Origin: Sphingobacterium faecium
Lineage (GTDB): Bacteria; Bacteroidota; Bacteroidia; Sphingobacteriales; Sphingobacteriaceae
NCBI RefSeq assembly: GCF_003054045.1
Contig: NZ_QBKH01000001.1
Coordinates: 434,001 to 498,000 of the forward strand
Direction: 5' to 3'
Length of the DNA: 64,000 bases
Below the pieces are notes generated by a model. The model ran no database searches, had not been told where the DNA came from, and was given only the letters and a program-made list of their open reading frames with translations. Made by a program: the position numbers and the translations under genes. Positions 1-7,679 of the stretch are shown here, piece after piece. How positions within the stretch are numbered: position 1 is the first letter of the stretch; the number at the start of each line of letters is the position of its first letter.

Positions 1-2
1 TT

Positions 3-755
3 GCCATTAACTGTGCCGCCTTCAGTAAAGAATTATTAGAAGGTGAACTTTTTGGACATAAAGCTGGTTCCTTTACAGGTGCAATGAAAGATCAAAGAGG
101 ACTTTTCGAAGAAGCGAATAAAGGAACTATTTTTTTAGATGAGATAGGAGAGATGCCGATCGAATTGCAAGCCAAGATATTAAGAGTATTGGAAACTGGT
201 GAATTTCTGAAAATTGGTGAAACAAAAGTAACAAAAGTCGATGTCCGTATTATTGCGGCAACGAATCGGAATCTAGAGCAAGAGATAGCAAATGAACACT
301 TCAGAAGTGATCTCTTTTACCGTCTTTCGGTATTCAGTATTTATTTGCCGGCATTGCGAGAACGTAAACAGGACATTCGATTATTGGCTCATCATTTTAC
401 CCAAATATTCTCTTTGCGCGCAAAGAGAAAGGAGCTACAAATTTCAACTGAATACCTTACTGCATTAGAAAATCATGATTGGAAAGGAAATATTCGCGAA
501 CTTAAGAATTGTATTGAGCGGAGTGTAATTTTATCCGATACCGATATACTAGGCGTCGAAACTCTTCCTTTTGCTCATGTAGCGATGGAGTCAGGAACAA
601 AAATGTTATCTGCGTTTTCCATGGCAAGCGTAGAAAAACTACATATTCAAAAAGTATTGCAGCATACGCAGGGTAATAAAGCGGAGACGGCCCGTCTTTT
701 GGAAATTGGTATTGCAACACTTTATCGTAAGATCGAAGAGTATAAATTAAACTAA
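3..755 (+). CDS. sigma-54-dependent transcriptional activator, 3' part (gene starts before the window)
   Basis: This is the C-terminal part of an NtrC-type activator; the reading frame is already open at base 3, so the gene begins upstream. The visible part starts inside the AAA+ domain with a GSFTGA loop (a variant of the GAFTGA loop that contacts sigma-54), then a Walker B segment (FLDEIGEMP), the arginine-finger region (FRSDLFYRL) and a C-terminal Fis-type helix-turn-helix (KAETARLLEIGIATLYRKIE). A phosphoreceiver domain is expected before the window but cannot be seen. It lies upstream of the kdp operon in the same direction, no KdpE-like regulator is present, and a -24/-12-like element precedes the first kdp-linked ORF. 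I infer that it controls kdp. The family is certain; the target is inference. Confidence 0.93.
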   Translation, partial: AINCAAFSKELLEGELFGHKAGSFTGAMKDQRGLFEEANKGTIFLDEIGEMPIELQAKILRVLETGEFLKIGETKVTKVDVRIIAATNRNLEQEIANEHFRSDLFYRLSVFSIYLPALRERKQDIRLLAHHFTQIFSLRAKRKELQISTEYLTALENHDWKGNIRELKNCIERSVILSDTDILGVETLPFAHVAMESGTKMLSAFSMASVEKLHIQKVLQHTQGNKAETARLLEIGIATLYRKIEEYKLN

Positions 756-891
756 TGAATATGAAGTTTCCATTTATTGACTCGGACTCGCTGGTGGATC
801 ATTACTAGATCAAATGTGAGTCCAGTTTACGGTTATCCATTCCTTAAGGATATGGATAATCTCTTATTAAATCTCGAAAAATCATTTCTTA

Positions 892-914
892 AGGTTTATT
901 AAACCTAATTTTTT
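892..914 (+). terminator. probable terminator of the sigma-54 activator gene
   Basis: A short stem (AGGTT with AACCT, loop TATTA) is followed by AA and six T. It lies about 140 nt after the stop codon of the activator. The stem is short, so strength is uncertain. Upstream, at 833-859, an interrupted inverted repeat (TTATCCAT with ATGGATAA, containing the palindrome TCCTTAAGGA) has no T-run and may be an operator or 3'-end structure. Confidence 0.5.
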
Positions 915-1229
915 AGTGTTGTTAGCTTGTTAATAAGTGCAGTTCGTATAAGCGGTTATTCGAGTTTTCTTCATCCTAAATTTATGCTATATTCATACTT
1001 CATAGAGCATAAATCCGTGTTAAGTCCGTGGTGAGTCCGTGTTAAGTCCACTATTACCGTACTTTCAGCATGATATCATTATTTTTTGACCCTACTTCTA
1101 GGTATAAGATATACTGCATTACTTCCTTTTTTGTATTGCAGCGTAGTAGCATTGATTAGATATAAAGGCTCCACATCTTTATAGTCGGGCATCCTGTATA
1201 TTGAAGTAAATCCTTCTATTATGATATAG
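915..1229 (+). other. structured non-coding control region upstream of kdp; possible small RNA
   Basis: No convincing coding frame is seen here. The stretch holds a 9-bp inverted repeat (ATTTATGCT at 980-988 with AGCATAAAT at 1006-1014), directly followed by three 11-bp tandem repeats (1014-1046). A further imperfect hairpin lies at 1114-1141 (CTGCATTAC with GTATTGCAG). A strong intrinsic terminator follows at 1230-1255 with no gene in front of it. This suggests either a small RNA ending at 1255 or a regulator-binding region insulated from read-through. Both are inference. Confidence 0.4.
1014..1046 (+). repeat. three 11-bp tandem repeats (candidate activator-binding array)
   Basis: Units are TCCGTGTTAAG, TCCGTGGTGAG and TCCGTGTTAAG, followed by a further TCC. 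The 11-bp period is close to one helical turn, so bound protein would sit on one face of the DNA. The array lies about 300 bp upstream of the candidate -24/-12 promoter, a usual distance for a sigma-54 enhancer. The repeats are seen directly; the binding role is inferred. Confidence 0.6.
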
Positions 1230-1255
1230 AGCCTATCAAAATGATAGGCTTTTTT
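1230..1255 (+). terminator. intrinsic terminator upstream of the kdp transcription unit
   Basis: A perfect 8-bp stem (AGCCTATC with GATAGGCT, loop AAAAT) is followed by five T. No ORF precedes it within 300 nt, so it either ends a small RNA or shields the kdp promoter from upstream transcription. Confidence 0.75.
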
Positions 1256-1323
1256 GTTTCTGTTTTTTTACTGTTTTGTCTTAACCTGCTGTTTTATAGG
1301 TTTTTGATGTTTTTGCGTTTGAC

Positions 1324-1340
1324 TTGGAATAATATTGGCA
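1324..1340 (+). promoter_or_regulatory. candidate sigma-54 (-24/-12) promoter of the kdp transcription unit
   Basis: The site reads TTGGAATAATATTGGCA, with GG at 1326-1327 and GC at 1338-1339 separated by exactly 10 nt, the spacing sigma-54 requires. The remaining match to TTGGCAC-N5-TTGCA is partial. The predicted start of transcription (about 1350) falls just before the ATG of the 46-codon ORF at 1365. A 7-bp inverted repeat (TTGGAAT at 1324-1330, ATTCCAA at 1347-1353) overlaps it. The neighbouring sigma-54 activator gene supports the reading. Confidence 0.5.
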
Positions 1341-1364
1341 TTCCCCATTCCAAAATGAATACTC

Positions 1365-1505
1365 ATGTTAAATTCAAAATGGAAAAAAATCAGGCAGTAC
1401 GACAGGTACTGGAAGTGTGGCATCACGCAGGGATTGTTGAAAATTGCCTTTGTTGCGATCGTAACTTTTGCAGTAGTGAAATTTGTAGATATCCTAAGCA
1501 CCTAA
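1365..1505 (+). CDS. unannotated 46-residue single-span membrane protein at the head of the kdp unit
   Basis: This frame opens with ATG right after a TGA and encodes 46 residues. A basic, aromatic N-terminus (MLNSKWKKIRQYDRYWK) is followed by a hydrophobic stretch at about residues 24-41 (LLKIAFVAIVTFAVVKF) and a short DILST tail. That is a typical layout for a small N-in membrane protein. It starts about 15 nt downstream of the predicted sigma-54 start site, and the next tiny ORF starts 12 nt after its stop. I do not recognise the family. A competing longer frame (1241-1510) begins inside a terminator and is less likely. Confidence 0.55.
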   Translation: MLNSKWKKIRQYDRYWKCGITQGLLKIAFVAIVTFAVVKFVDILST

Positions 1506-1517
1506 ATTAAAGTAGAT

Positions 1518-1601
1518 ATGATCACCATAGTATTGACAGTTGTCGGTGTAATTTGTTTTGCACTGTTTTTTAAATCGATTGACTTCTTTGATCAGATTTA
1601 A
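1518..1601 (+). CDS. unannotated 27-residue membrane protein in the kdp unit
   Basis: The ORF starts with ATG 12 nt after the stop of the 46-residue ORF, behind a purine-rich AAAGTAGAT. It encodes one hydrophobic segment (MITIVLTVVGVICFALFF) followed by KSIDFFDQI. The size and layout resemble KdpF, but it lacks the KPE motif found in the separate KdpF ORF downstream. It may be an accessory KdpF-like peptide that stabilises the pump or its sensor. The frame is seen directly; function is unknown. Confidence 0.6.
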   Translation: MITIVLTVVGVICFALFFKSIDFFDQI

Positions 1602-1687
1602 TACAAAGCCAAGAGCTAAGTTATCTAGGTAAATAGTAAACATAATTTAGTTGAGCTCTTGACACAAATGATAAAAAAGTAAGTAGG

Positions 1688-2047
1688 ATGAAATCAAAAA
1701 TGATGAGTACGCTCGAAGAATGGATACCGGAATCTCGTAGTTGGATTTTGGACAAAGAAATAAAAGACCATGCCATAGCTGATTATCTTCTATTGGGAAA
1801 ATTAGCCGAAGAGTGTTTGAAAAAGATCAATTCAGGGAATGAATATGAATATGCAGATGCTGCGGAAATTGCAAAAGTGGTGAATTTGATCTACCAAGGC
1901 GGGAATCAATATACCCGTAATGCGATCGAAAATGAATTTCTGACGAAATTATCCATAGAAGAAAGTCCATCAAGTCTAAAAAAACATCTGGACATGCTTC
2001 CCAAGGAATTGAGGAAGGAATATCTAAAAACGATATTAGAAAATTAA
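1688..2047 (+). CDS. hypothetical 119-residue soluble protein in the kdp operon
   Basis: It encodes a small, helical, soluble protein without signal peptide or membrane segment. It may belong to the Bacteroidota family annotated as DUF7674, but I cannot confirm that. Landmarks are an N-terminal MSTLEEWIPESRSWILDKE segment, YADAAEIAKVVNLIYQGGNQ in the middle and a Lys/Leu-rich C-terminus. ATG at 1688 follows GTAAGTAGG; ATG codons at 1700 and 1703 are alternatives. It sits between the 27-residue ORF and kdpF, only 14 nt from kdpF, so it is co-transcribed with the pump. A role in regulating or assembling Kdp is inferred from position only. Confidence 0.8.
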   Translation: MKSKMMSTLEEWIPESRSWILDKEIKDHAIADYLLLGKLAEECLKKINSGNEYEYADAAEIAKVVNLIYQGGNQYTRNAIENEFLTKLSIEESPSSLKKHLDMLPKELRKEYLKTILEN

Positions 2048-2061
2048 AATTATAGTAAACG

Positions 2062-2139
2062 ATGGTAGGATTACTCATAGTAGCAGTAGGCGTGTTTGCA
2101 TACATCGTGTATGTATTACTAAAGCCCGAACAGTTTTAA
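2062..2139 (+). CDS. kdpF: KdpF, small subunit of the potassium-transporting ATPase
   Basis: This 25-residue peptide is a single membrane span (VGLLIVAVGVFAYIVYVLL) ending in KPEQF, the diagnostic end of KdpF. In E. coli KdpF stabilises the KdpABC complex in the cytoplasmic membrane. It starts 14 nt after the stop of the 119-residue gene and ends 39 nt before kdpA, the normal position. It is short enough to be missed by ordinary gene finding. Confidence 0.93.
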   Translation: MVGLLIVAVGVFAYIVYVLLKPEQF

Positions 2140-2178
2140 CAGTCAAACTGTGAATGAAATTATATTTAAAATTTAATT

Positions 2179-3867
2179 ATGAATACAGAAATAATAGCCA
2201 TAATCGTCATGTTTCTTGGTACGATTGCTTTAGCAATTCCTTTAGGGAAATATATTGCTCAAGTATTTGCTGGAAATAAGACCATCTTTGATCCCGTTTT
2301 CAATCCGATTGAAAGATTATTTTATAAACTCACAGGTATAGACCCAAAGGTTGAAATGAGTTGGAAGCAACATATGGCTGCGATGCTCACCATCAATATG
2401 ATCTGGTTTCTGTTGGGAATGCTGGTACTGATGACGCAAGGAGTTTTACCTTTAAATCCGGATCAAAATCCAAGCATGACTGCAGACTTGGCATTCAACA
2501 CAGTCATCTCTTTTGTTGTGAACTGTAATTTACAGCATTATTCAGGTGAAACAGGAGTGAGCTATCTAGGACAATACTGGCTCATGTTCTTACAATTTGT
2601 CAGCGCAGGTACAGGTATGGCTGCGGCAGTCACTCTTTTTAGAGCTTTTAGAGATAAAACAGCGATAGATCTTGGTAATTTTTACGAATATTTTATAAAA
2701 TCTTGTACACGGATTTTACTTCCCCTATCCTTTGCTGTAGCGATTGTACTTGCTTTTCAAGGTACGCCTATGACATTCGAGGGCAAGGATACCATAGTGA
2801 ACCTGCAAGGAGATACGGTTCAAGTCTCACGGGGACCTGCCGCTGCATTTGTTGCGATCAAACACATCGGCACAAATGGAGGTGGTTTTTTTGGGACCAA
2901 TTCGGCTCACCCTTTTGAAAATCCAACTTACCTCAGCAATATGGTAGAAATGGCCGCACAGATGATTGTCCCATTTGCCATGATCTTCGCTTTCGGTTAC
3001 TTTATCAAGAGAAGAAAACTATCGTGGATGATGTTTGCCGTGATGACCGTAGGTTTTTTGATGCTTGCAATTCCCAATATCAAGATGGAAATGGAAGGTA
3101 ACCCTGCTCTAACAAGCATGGGAATCGACCAGTCATTAGGTGCAATGGAAGGGAAAGAAATCCGAATTGGTGCAGCGACATCTGGATTCTGGAGCATTGT
3201 GACAACAGTGATTTCAACCGGATCTGTCAATTCCATGCACGATAGTTCCATGCCACTTTCCGGAATGAATGAATTATTGGCGATGATGATCAATAGTTTC
3301 TATGGAGGTGCTGGTGTTGGTATTCTGAACTTTTTCATCTTCATTATTTTGGCGGTATTTATCAGTGGCTTAATGGTCGGTCGAACACCCGAGTTCTTAG
3401 GTAAAAAAATAGAAGCAAGAGAAATGAAGATTGCGATGATCATTGCATTGATTCATCCCTTTCTGATCTTAATCAGCGCCGGTTTAGCAACAGCGTTTCC
3501 TGCACAAGGGGCATCAACATTAAACAATCCAGGATTTCATGGATTCAGTGAGATTTTATATGAATATACCTCCTCATCAGCAAATAATGGAAGTGGATTC
3601 GAAGGTTTAGGGGATAATACACCTTGGTGGAATATCAGTACCGGTATCGTTTTGATCCTATCACGCTTCTTGCCGATTATAGGGCCTGTAGCAATTGCTG
3701 GCTTGTTGGCTAAGAAAAAGTTTATTCCTGAAGGAGAAGGAACTTTGCAAACGGATACGGCAACTTTTGGGATTTTGGTATTTACAGTAATCATCATCGT
3801 AGCAGCATTGTCATTTTTCCCTGCCCTAACCTTAGGTCCTATTGCAGAATATTTTTCTATGCGTTAA
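2179..3867 (+). CDS. kdpA: KdpA, potassium-binding channel-like subunit of the Kdp ATPase
   Basis: This 562-residue protein (E. coli KdpA has 557) carries about ten membrane helices. KdpA belongs to the superfamily of K+ transporters and binds K+ from the periplasm for ATP-driven high-affinity uptake. Selectivity-loop segments are visible: CNLQHYSGETG, the signature GTNGGGFFGTN beginning at residue 231, and SSANNGSGFEGL near residue 450. It lies between kdpF and kdpB in the standard order. Nothing is truncated. Confidence 0.98.
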   Translation: MNTEIIAIIVMFLGTIALAIPLGKYIAQVFAGNKTIFDPVFNPIERLFYKLTGIDPKVEMSWKQHMAAMLTINMIWFLLGMLVLMTQGVLPLNPDQNPSMTADLAFNTVISFVVNCNLQHYSGETGVSYLGQYWLMFLQFVSAGTGMAAAVTLFRAFRDKTAIDLGNFYEYFIKSCTRILLPLSFAVAIVLAFQGTPMTFEGKDTIVNLQGDTVQVSRGPAAAFVAIKHIGTNGGGFFGTNSAHPFENPTYLSNMVEMAAQMIVPFAMIFAFGYFIKRRKLSWMMFAVMTVGFLMLAIPNIKMEMEGNPALTSMGIDQSLGAMEGKEIRIGAATSGFWSIVTTVISTGSVNSMHDSSMPLSGMNELLAMMINSFYGGAGVGILNFFIFIILAVFISGLMVGRTPEFLGKKIEAREMKIAMIIALIHPFLILISAGLATAFPAQGASTLNNPGFHGFSEILYEYTSSSANNGSGFEGLGDNTPWWNISTGIVLILSRFLPIIGPVAIAGLLAKKKFIPEGEGTLQTDTATFGILVFTVIIIVAALSFFPALTLGPIAEYFSMR

Positions 3868-3944
3868 TCTCATTTGAATGGTAACGGATCGTTGGCTTAT
3901 ATCGTAAAAACGGTCGTTGCCATCATCTATATAAATATTTAAAA

Positions 3945-5954
3945 ATGAATAAGAATCAATCATTATTTCAGAGTGACATGTTATTGCAAGCTTGCAAACA
4001 GTCTTTCGTGAAATTGAACCCTAAACTGATGTTTCGTAATCCCGTTATGTTTACGGTAGAGATCGGAACTTTTGTGATGATGCTAGTCAGTTTATGGATT
4101 TTAACAGGAGAATCATCACAAGGTAGTTTTGGTTATAACTTCACCATATTTCTGATTTTATTGCTTACCCTGCTATTTGCCAATTTTGCAGAAGCTATTG
4201 CCGAGGCAAGGGGAAAAGCTCAAGCGGATAGTTTACGTAAAACAAGAGAGGAAACGCCAGCAAAATTGGCTGATGGGAAAATGATTTCTTCCTCACAATT
4301 GGTCAAAGGAGATGTTTTTATCTGTGAAGCAGGTGATATCATTCCCTCTGATGGTGAGATTATCTCGGGCTTGGCAACCATAGACGAAAGCGCGATCACA
4401 GGGGAGTCAGCTCCAGTCATTCGTGAAGCCGGAGGAGATAAAAGTAGTGTAACAGGAGGAACAAAAGTATTGTCCGATAAGATACAGGTAAAAGTAACGA
4501 CCGAACCAGGTGAAAGTTTTTTAGATAAAATGATCGCTTTGGTAGAAGGAGCAAGTCGTCAAAAAACACCTAATGAAATTGCACTGACCATTCTTTTGGC
4601 AGGATTTACGTTGGTATTCATTATTGTGACCGTAACCTTAAAACCTTTTGCTGATTATGCGCAGGCGCCTATTACAATTGCAGCTTTCATTTCACTATTT
4701 ATCTGTTTGATACCAACTACGATTGGTGGATTATTATCCGCCATTGGTATCGCAGGAATGGATAGAGCGTTGCGGGCAAATGTCATTACTAAAAGCGGAA
4801 AAGCAGTAGAGACAGCTGGAGATATTGATGTCCTATTATTGGATAAAACAGGTACCATTACCATCGGTAACCGTAAAGCAACTCATTTTTATCCAACTAA
4901 AGGTATAGCCGAAGAGCAATTGATTAAAGCTGCTGTATTAAGTTCGATGAGTGATGAAACTCCTGAAGGAAAATCAATCATTGAGTTGGCTGGTGTTAAT
5001 CCGTTGGCGTATCCAATCAATGCACCCGTTTTTATCAAATTCACGGCAGAGACAAGAAGCTCGGGGATTGATTTTGATCAGACCCGTATTCGTAAAGGTG
5101 CGACAGATGCGATCCGTAATATCGTTACGCAGGCCGGAAATGTATTTCCAGTAGATATAACCGATCAGGTTACTAAAATTTCTCAAAATGGAGGTACACC
5201 CTTAGTCGTTTGTGAAAACGAAATTGCTTTAGGTGTTATTGAGTTGCAGGACGTTATTAAACCGGGGATTCAAGAGCGATTTGAACGTTTGCGGAAAATG
5301 GGTATCAAAACAGTTATGGTAACTGGCGATAATCCTTTGACAGCAAAATATATTGCCGAAAAGGCTGGAGTAGATGATTTTATTGCTGAGGCTAAGCCAG
5401 AGGATAAGATGAACTACATCAAAATGGAACAAGCTAATGGCCGTCTGGTTGCCATGATGGGTGATGGTACCAATGATGCTCCAGCACTGGCTCAGGCAGA
5501 TGTTGGTGTCGCCATGAATAGTGGGACGCAAGCTGCTAAGGAAGCGGGTAACATGGTGGATTTGGATAATGATCCGACGAAATTGATCGAAGTGGTGGAG
5601 ATCGGTAAACAGTTATTGATGACCCGCGGTACACTGACTACGTTCAGTATTGCAAATGACGTGGCAAAATATTTTGCGATCATTCCAGCTTTGTTTATCA
5701 CGGCTATTCCTGCATTACAGGGATTGAATATTATGCAGTTAGATAGTCCGGAAAGTGCCATTTTATCTGCCGTAATATTCAATGCACTGATTATTCCATT
5801 TTTAATACCATTGGCATTAAAGGGAGTCGCATACAAGCCGATTGGTGCAAGTGCACTGTTACGTCGCAACCTGCTCATCTTTGGTGTAGGTGGTATTTTG
5901 GTCCCTTTTGTTGGTATTAAATTGATCGATCTTATTGTATCCTTATTTATCTAA
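3945..5954 (+). CDS. kdpB: KdpB, P-type ATPase subunit of the potassium pump
   Basis: This 669-residue P-type ATPase energises K+ uptake through KdpA. Landmarks are the actuator-domain TGES motif at 152-155, the phosphorylation motif DKTGT with Asp300, and the hinge motif [20 protein letters not shown]. The hydrophobic C-terminus forms the last membrane helices. It has the size and domain order of E. coli KdpB (682 residues). The gap after kdpA is 77 nt and the gap before kdpC only 12 nt, consistent with one mRNA. Confidence 0.98.
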   Translation: MNKNQSLFQSDMLLQACKQSFVKLNPKLMFRNPVMFTVEIGTFVMMLVSLWILTGESSQGSFGYNFTIFLILLLTLLFANFAEAIAEARGKAQADSLRKTREETPAKLADGKMISSSQLVKGDVFICEAGDIIPSDGEIISGLATIDESAITGESAPVIREAGGDKSSVTGGTKVLSDKIQVKVTTEPGESFLDKMIALVEGASRQKTPNEIALTILLAGFTLVFIIVTVTLKPFADYAQAPITIAAFISLFICLIPTTIGGLLSAIGIAGMDRALRANVITKSGKAVETAGDIDVLLLDKTGTITIGNRKATHFYPTKGIAEEQLIKAAVLSSMSDETPEGKSIIELAGVNPLAYPINAPVFIKFTAETRSSGIDFDQTRIRKGATDAIRNIVTQAGNVFPVDITDQVTKISQNGGTPLVVCENEIALGVIELQDVIKPGIQERFERLRKMGIKTVMVTGDNPLTAKYIAEKAGVDDFIAEAKPEDKMNYIKMEQANGRLVAMMGDGTNDAPALAQADVGVAMNSGTQAAKEAGNMVDLDNDPTKLIEVVEIGKQLLMTRGTLTTFSIANDVAKYFAIIPALFITAIPALQGLNIMQLDSPESAILSAVIFNALIIPFLIPLALKGVAYKPIGASALLRRNLLIFGVGGILVPFVGIKLIDLIVSLFI

Positions 5955-5966
5955 AAAAACGAAAAC

Positions 5967-6533
5967 ATGAAAAAGCATATTTTACCAGCGATAAAGCTGA
6001 CTCTTATCCTAATTGTTTTTTTTGCGGTCATTTATCCCTTTGCCGTATGGGCAATTGCGCAAGCCGCTCCCAATGGTGGTAAAGGTGAAATAGTCACTTT
6101 TAAAGGCAAGACTTATTACAGCAACATTGGTCAGGCCTTTACAGATGATCACTATTTTTGGTCCCGTCCTTCTGCTGCAAATTATAATGCAGCAGGTTCT
6201 GCGGGAAGTAACAAAGGTCCTTCAAATCCCTTGTATCTTGAAGAGGTAAAAGGCAGAATAGATACATTTTTGGTGCATAATCCAGGAATCACTAAGGCGG
6301 AAATACCAGCTGATCTGATTACTGCAAGTGCCAGTGGCTTAGATCCGCACGTTTCACTACAGGCTGCTCAGGTTCAGGTAAAGCGTATTGCAAAGATCCG
6401 CAATATACCTGAAGCAGATTTGAAGACACTAGTCAATGAGCATACCGAAAAACCATTATTGGGGTTATTTGGTCCAGCGAAAATAAATGTGTTGAAATTG
6501 AATATTGCATTAGATGAATTAGCTTCAAAATAA
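5967..6533 (+). CDS. kdpC: KdpC, accessory subunit of the potassium-transporting ATPase
   Basis: This 188-residue protein has one N-terminal membrane helix (residues 7-29) and a periplasmic domain, as in KdpC, which stabilises the complex and raises nucleotide affinity. Family segments are FWSRPSAANYNAAGSAGSN and GLDPHVSLQAAQVQVKRIAKIRN. It starts 12 nt after kdpB and ends 4 nt before the porin gene, so all are co-transcribed. Confidence 0.97.
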   Translation: MKKHILPAIKLTLILIVFFAVIYPFAVWAIAQAAPNGGKGEIVTFKGKTYYSNIGQAFTDDHYFWSRPSAANYNAAGSAGSNKGPSNPLYLEEVKGRIDTFLVHNPGITKAEIPADLITASASGLDPHVSLQAAQVQVKRIAKIRNIPEADLKTLVNEHTEKPLLGLFGPAKINVLKLNIALDELASK

Positions 6534-6537
6534 TTAT

Positions 6538-7626
6538 ATGAAAAAATACATCATCAGTTCCATGTTATTACTTGGAAGCATCTATATTTTGCAAGCACAA
6601 GAAAGCGTTGAAGTCAAAAAACCGTTAACAATTAGTGGTTATGTAGAAGTGTACGGCCAATACGACTTTTCTAATCCTGAAAATAATACAAGACCAGGGT
6701 TTGTATACAGCCATCATCGTAATAATGAGGTGAATCTAAATCTGGGATTGATCAAATTAAATTATGAAACCGATAGGATTAGGACTAACCTGGCATTGGC
6801 GGCAGGTACTTATATGAATGCAAATTATGCTGCTGAACCAGCAACGTTGAGAAATATCTACGAAGCAAATGTCGGTATCAAGATTTCAGAAAAGCATAAT
6901 TTATGGGTCGATGCTGGTGTTTTGCCATCTCATATTGGATTTGAAAGTGCGATCAGTAAAGATTGCTATACCCTAACTCGGAGTATCGGAGCTGACAATT
7001 CTCCTTATTTTGAAACTGGAGCGAAAGTATCCTATACAACCGACGATGGAAAATGGATGGTGAGTGGATTAATTTTGAATGGTTGGCAAAGGATTCAGCG
7101 AGTGGATGGAAATAGCACGCCTGCTTTTGGCCATCAACTGACTTATAAACCTACGGATAAAATAACGCTTAACAGCAGCTCCTTTATAGGAAATGACAAA
7201 GCCGATACAGTTCGTCAGATGCGGTACTTTCATCATTTTTATGGACAGTTCCAACTGCATGACAAATTTACGGTGATAACAGGCTTTGATATGGGAGCTG
7301 AACAAAAGGAAAAAGGAAGCAGTCGCTATAACACATGGTTTACTCCGGTTTTAATTGCTTCCTATAAACCGCATGATGACTTCGCGATAGCGCTACGAGG
7401 AGAATATTATCAAGATAAGAATGGTGTGATAATCAGTACTGGAACTGCAAGTGGATTCCAAACATTTGGTTATTCTGTCACGTTGGATTATGTGGTTTTC
7501 TCAAATTTAATCTGGCGAACAGAGTTAAAGAGATTACAGAGTAAAGATGCTATTTTTGTAGAGCGAAATGATTCTTTAAAAAAGGATAATATGTTAGCAA
7601 TTACTTCTTTGGCATTACGTTTTTAA
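6538..7626 (+). CDS. OmpL-like outer-membrane beta-barrel porin in the kdp operon
   Basis: This 362-residue protein starts with a signal peptide (MKKYIISSMLLLGSIYILQAQ) and then alternates short beta strands to a C-terminal Phe (SLALRF), as outer-membrane barrels do. The sequence (GYVEVYGQYDFSNP, HHRNNEVNLNLGLIKLNYE, WVDAGVLPSHIGFESA) fits the OmpL-like porin-2 family of Bacteroidota. Its start lies 4 nt after kdpC, so it is translationally close to the pump. It may supply K+ across the outer membrane when Kdp is induced; that role is inferred from position. Confidence 0.88.
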   Translation: MKKYIISSMLLLGSIYILQAQESVEVKKPLTISGYVEVYGQYDFSNPENNTRPGFVYSHHRNNEVNLNLGLIKLNYETDRIRTNLALAAGTYMNANYAAEPATLRNIYEANVGIKISEKHNLWVDAGVLPSHIGFESAISKDCYTLTRSIGADNSPYFETGAKVSYTTDDGKWMVSGLILNGWQRIQRVDGNSTPAFGHQLTYKPTDKITLNSSSFIGNDKADTVRQMRYFHHFYGQFQLHDKFTVITGFDMGAEQKEKGSSRYNTWFTPVLIASYKPHDDFAIALRGEYYQDKNGVIISTGTASGFQTFGYSVTLDYVVFSNLIWRTELKRLQSKDAIFVERNDSLKKDNMLAITSLALRF

Positions 7627-7639
7627 TCTAATCAAATTT

Positions 7640-7670
7640 TTTTCTGCTGCATGGCATATGCAGCAGAAAA
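7640..7670 (+). promoter_or_regulatory. intercistronic hairpin between the porin and the KdpD-like gene
   Basis: A perfect 12-bp inverted repeat (TTTTCTGCTGCA with TGCAGCAGAAAA, loop TGGCATA) fills the gap between the two genes. No T-run follows, so it is not a classic terminator on the plus strand. It ends just before the likely ribosome-binding site (AGGAT) of the next gene. It may stabilise the upstream mRNA 3' end and lower expression of the sensor genes. Confidence 0.6.
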
Positions 7671-7679
7671 TAGGATAAC

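Noticed and set aside
3..755. Treating the ATG at 84 as the start of the activator gene
   Set aside because: The frame is open and conserved from base 3 (including the GSFTGA loop), so the gene begins before the window.
1014..1049. The 11-bp repeats as a CRISPR array
   Set aside because: Units are too short, contiguous without spacers, and no cas gene is present.
1241..1510. An 89-codon plus-strand frame upstream of kdp
   Set aside because: It starts inside a terminator hairpin, has poor composition and overlaps the better-supported 46-codon frame in another phase.
755..1690. A cyclic di-AMP (ydaO-type) riboswitch upstream of kdp
   Set aside because: I could not find the conserved core or its pseudoknot layout, and this class is not expected in Bacteroidota.
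5492..5878. 128-codon minus-strand frame inside kdpB
   Set aside because: It is antisense to a fully conserved P-type ATPase gene and has no ribosome-binding site.
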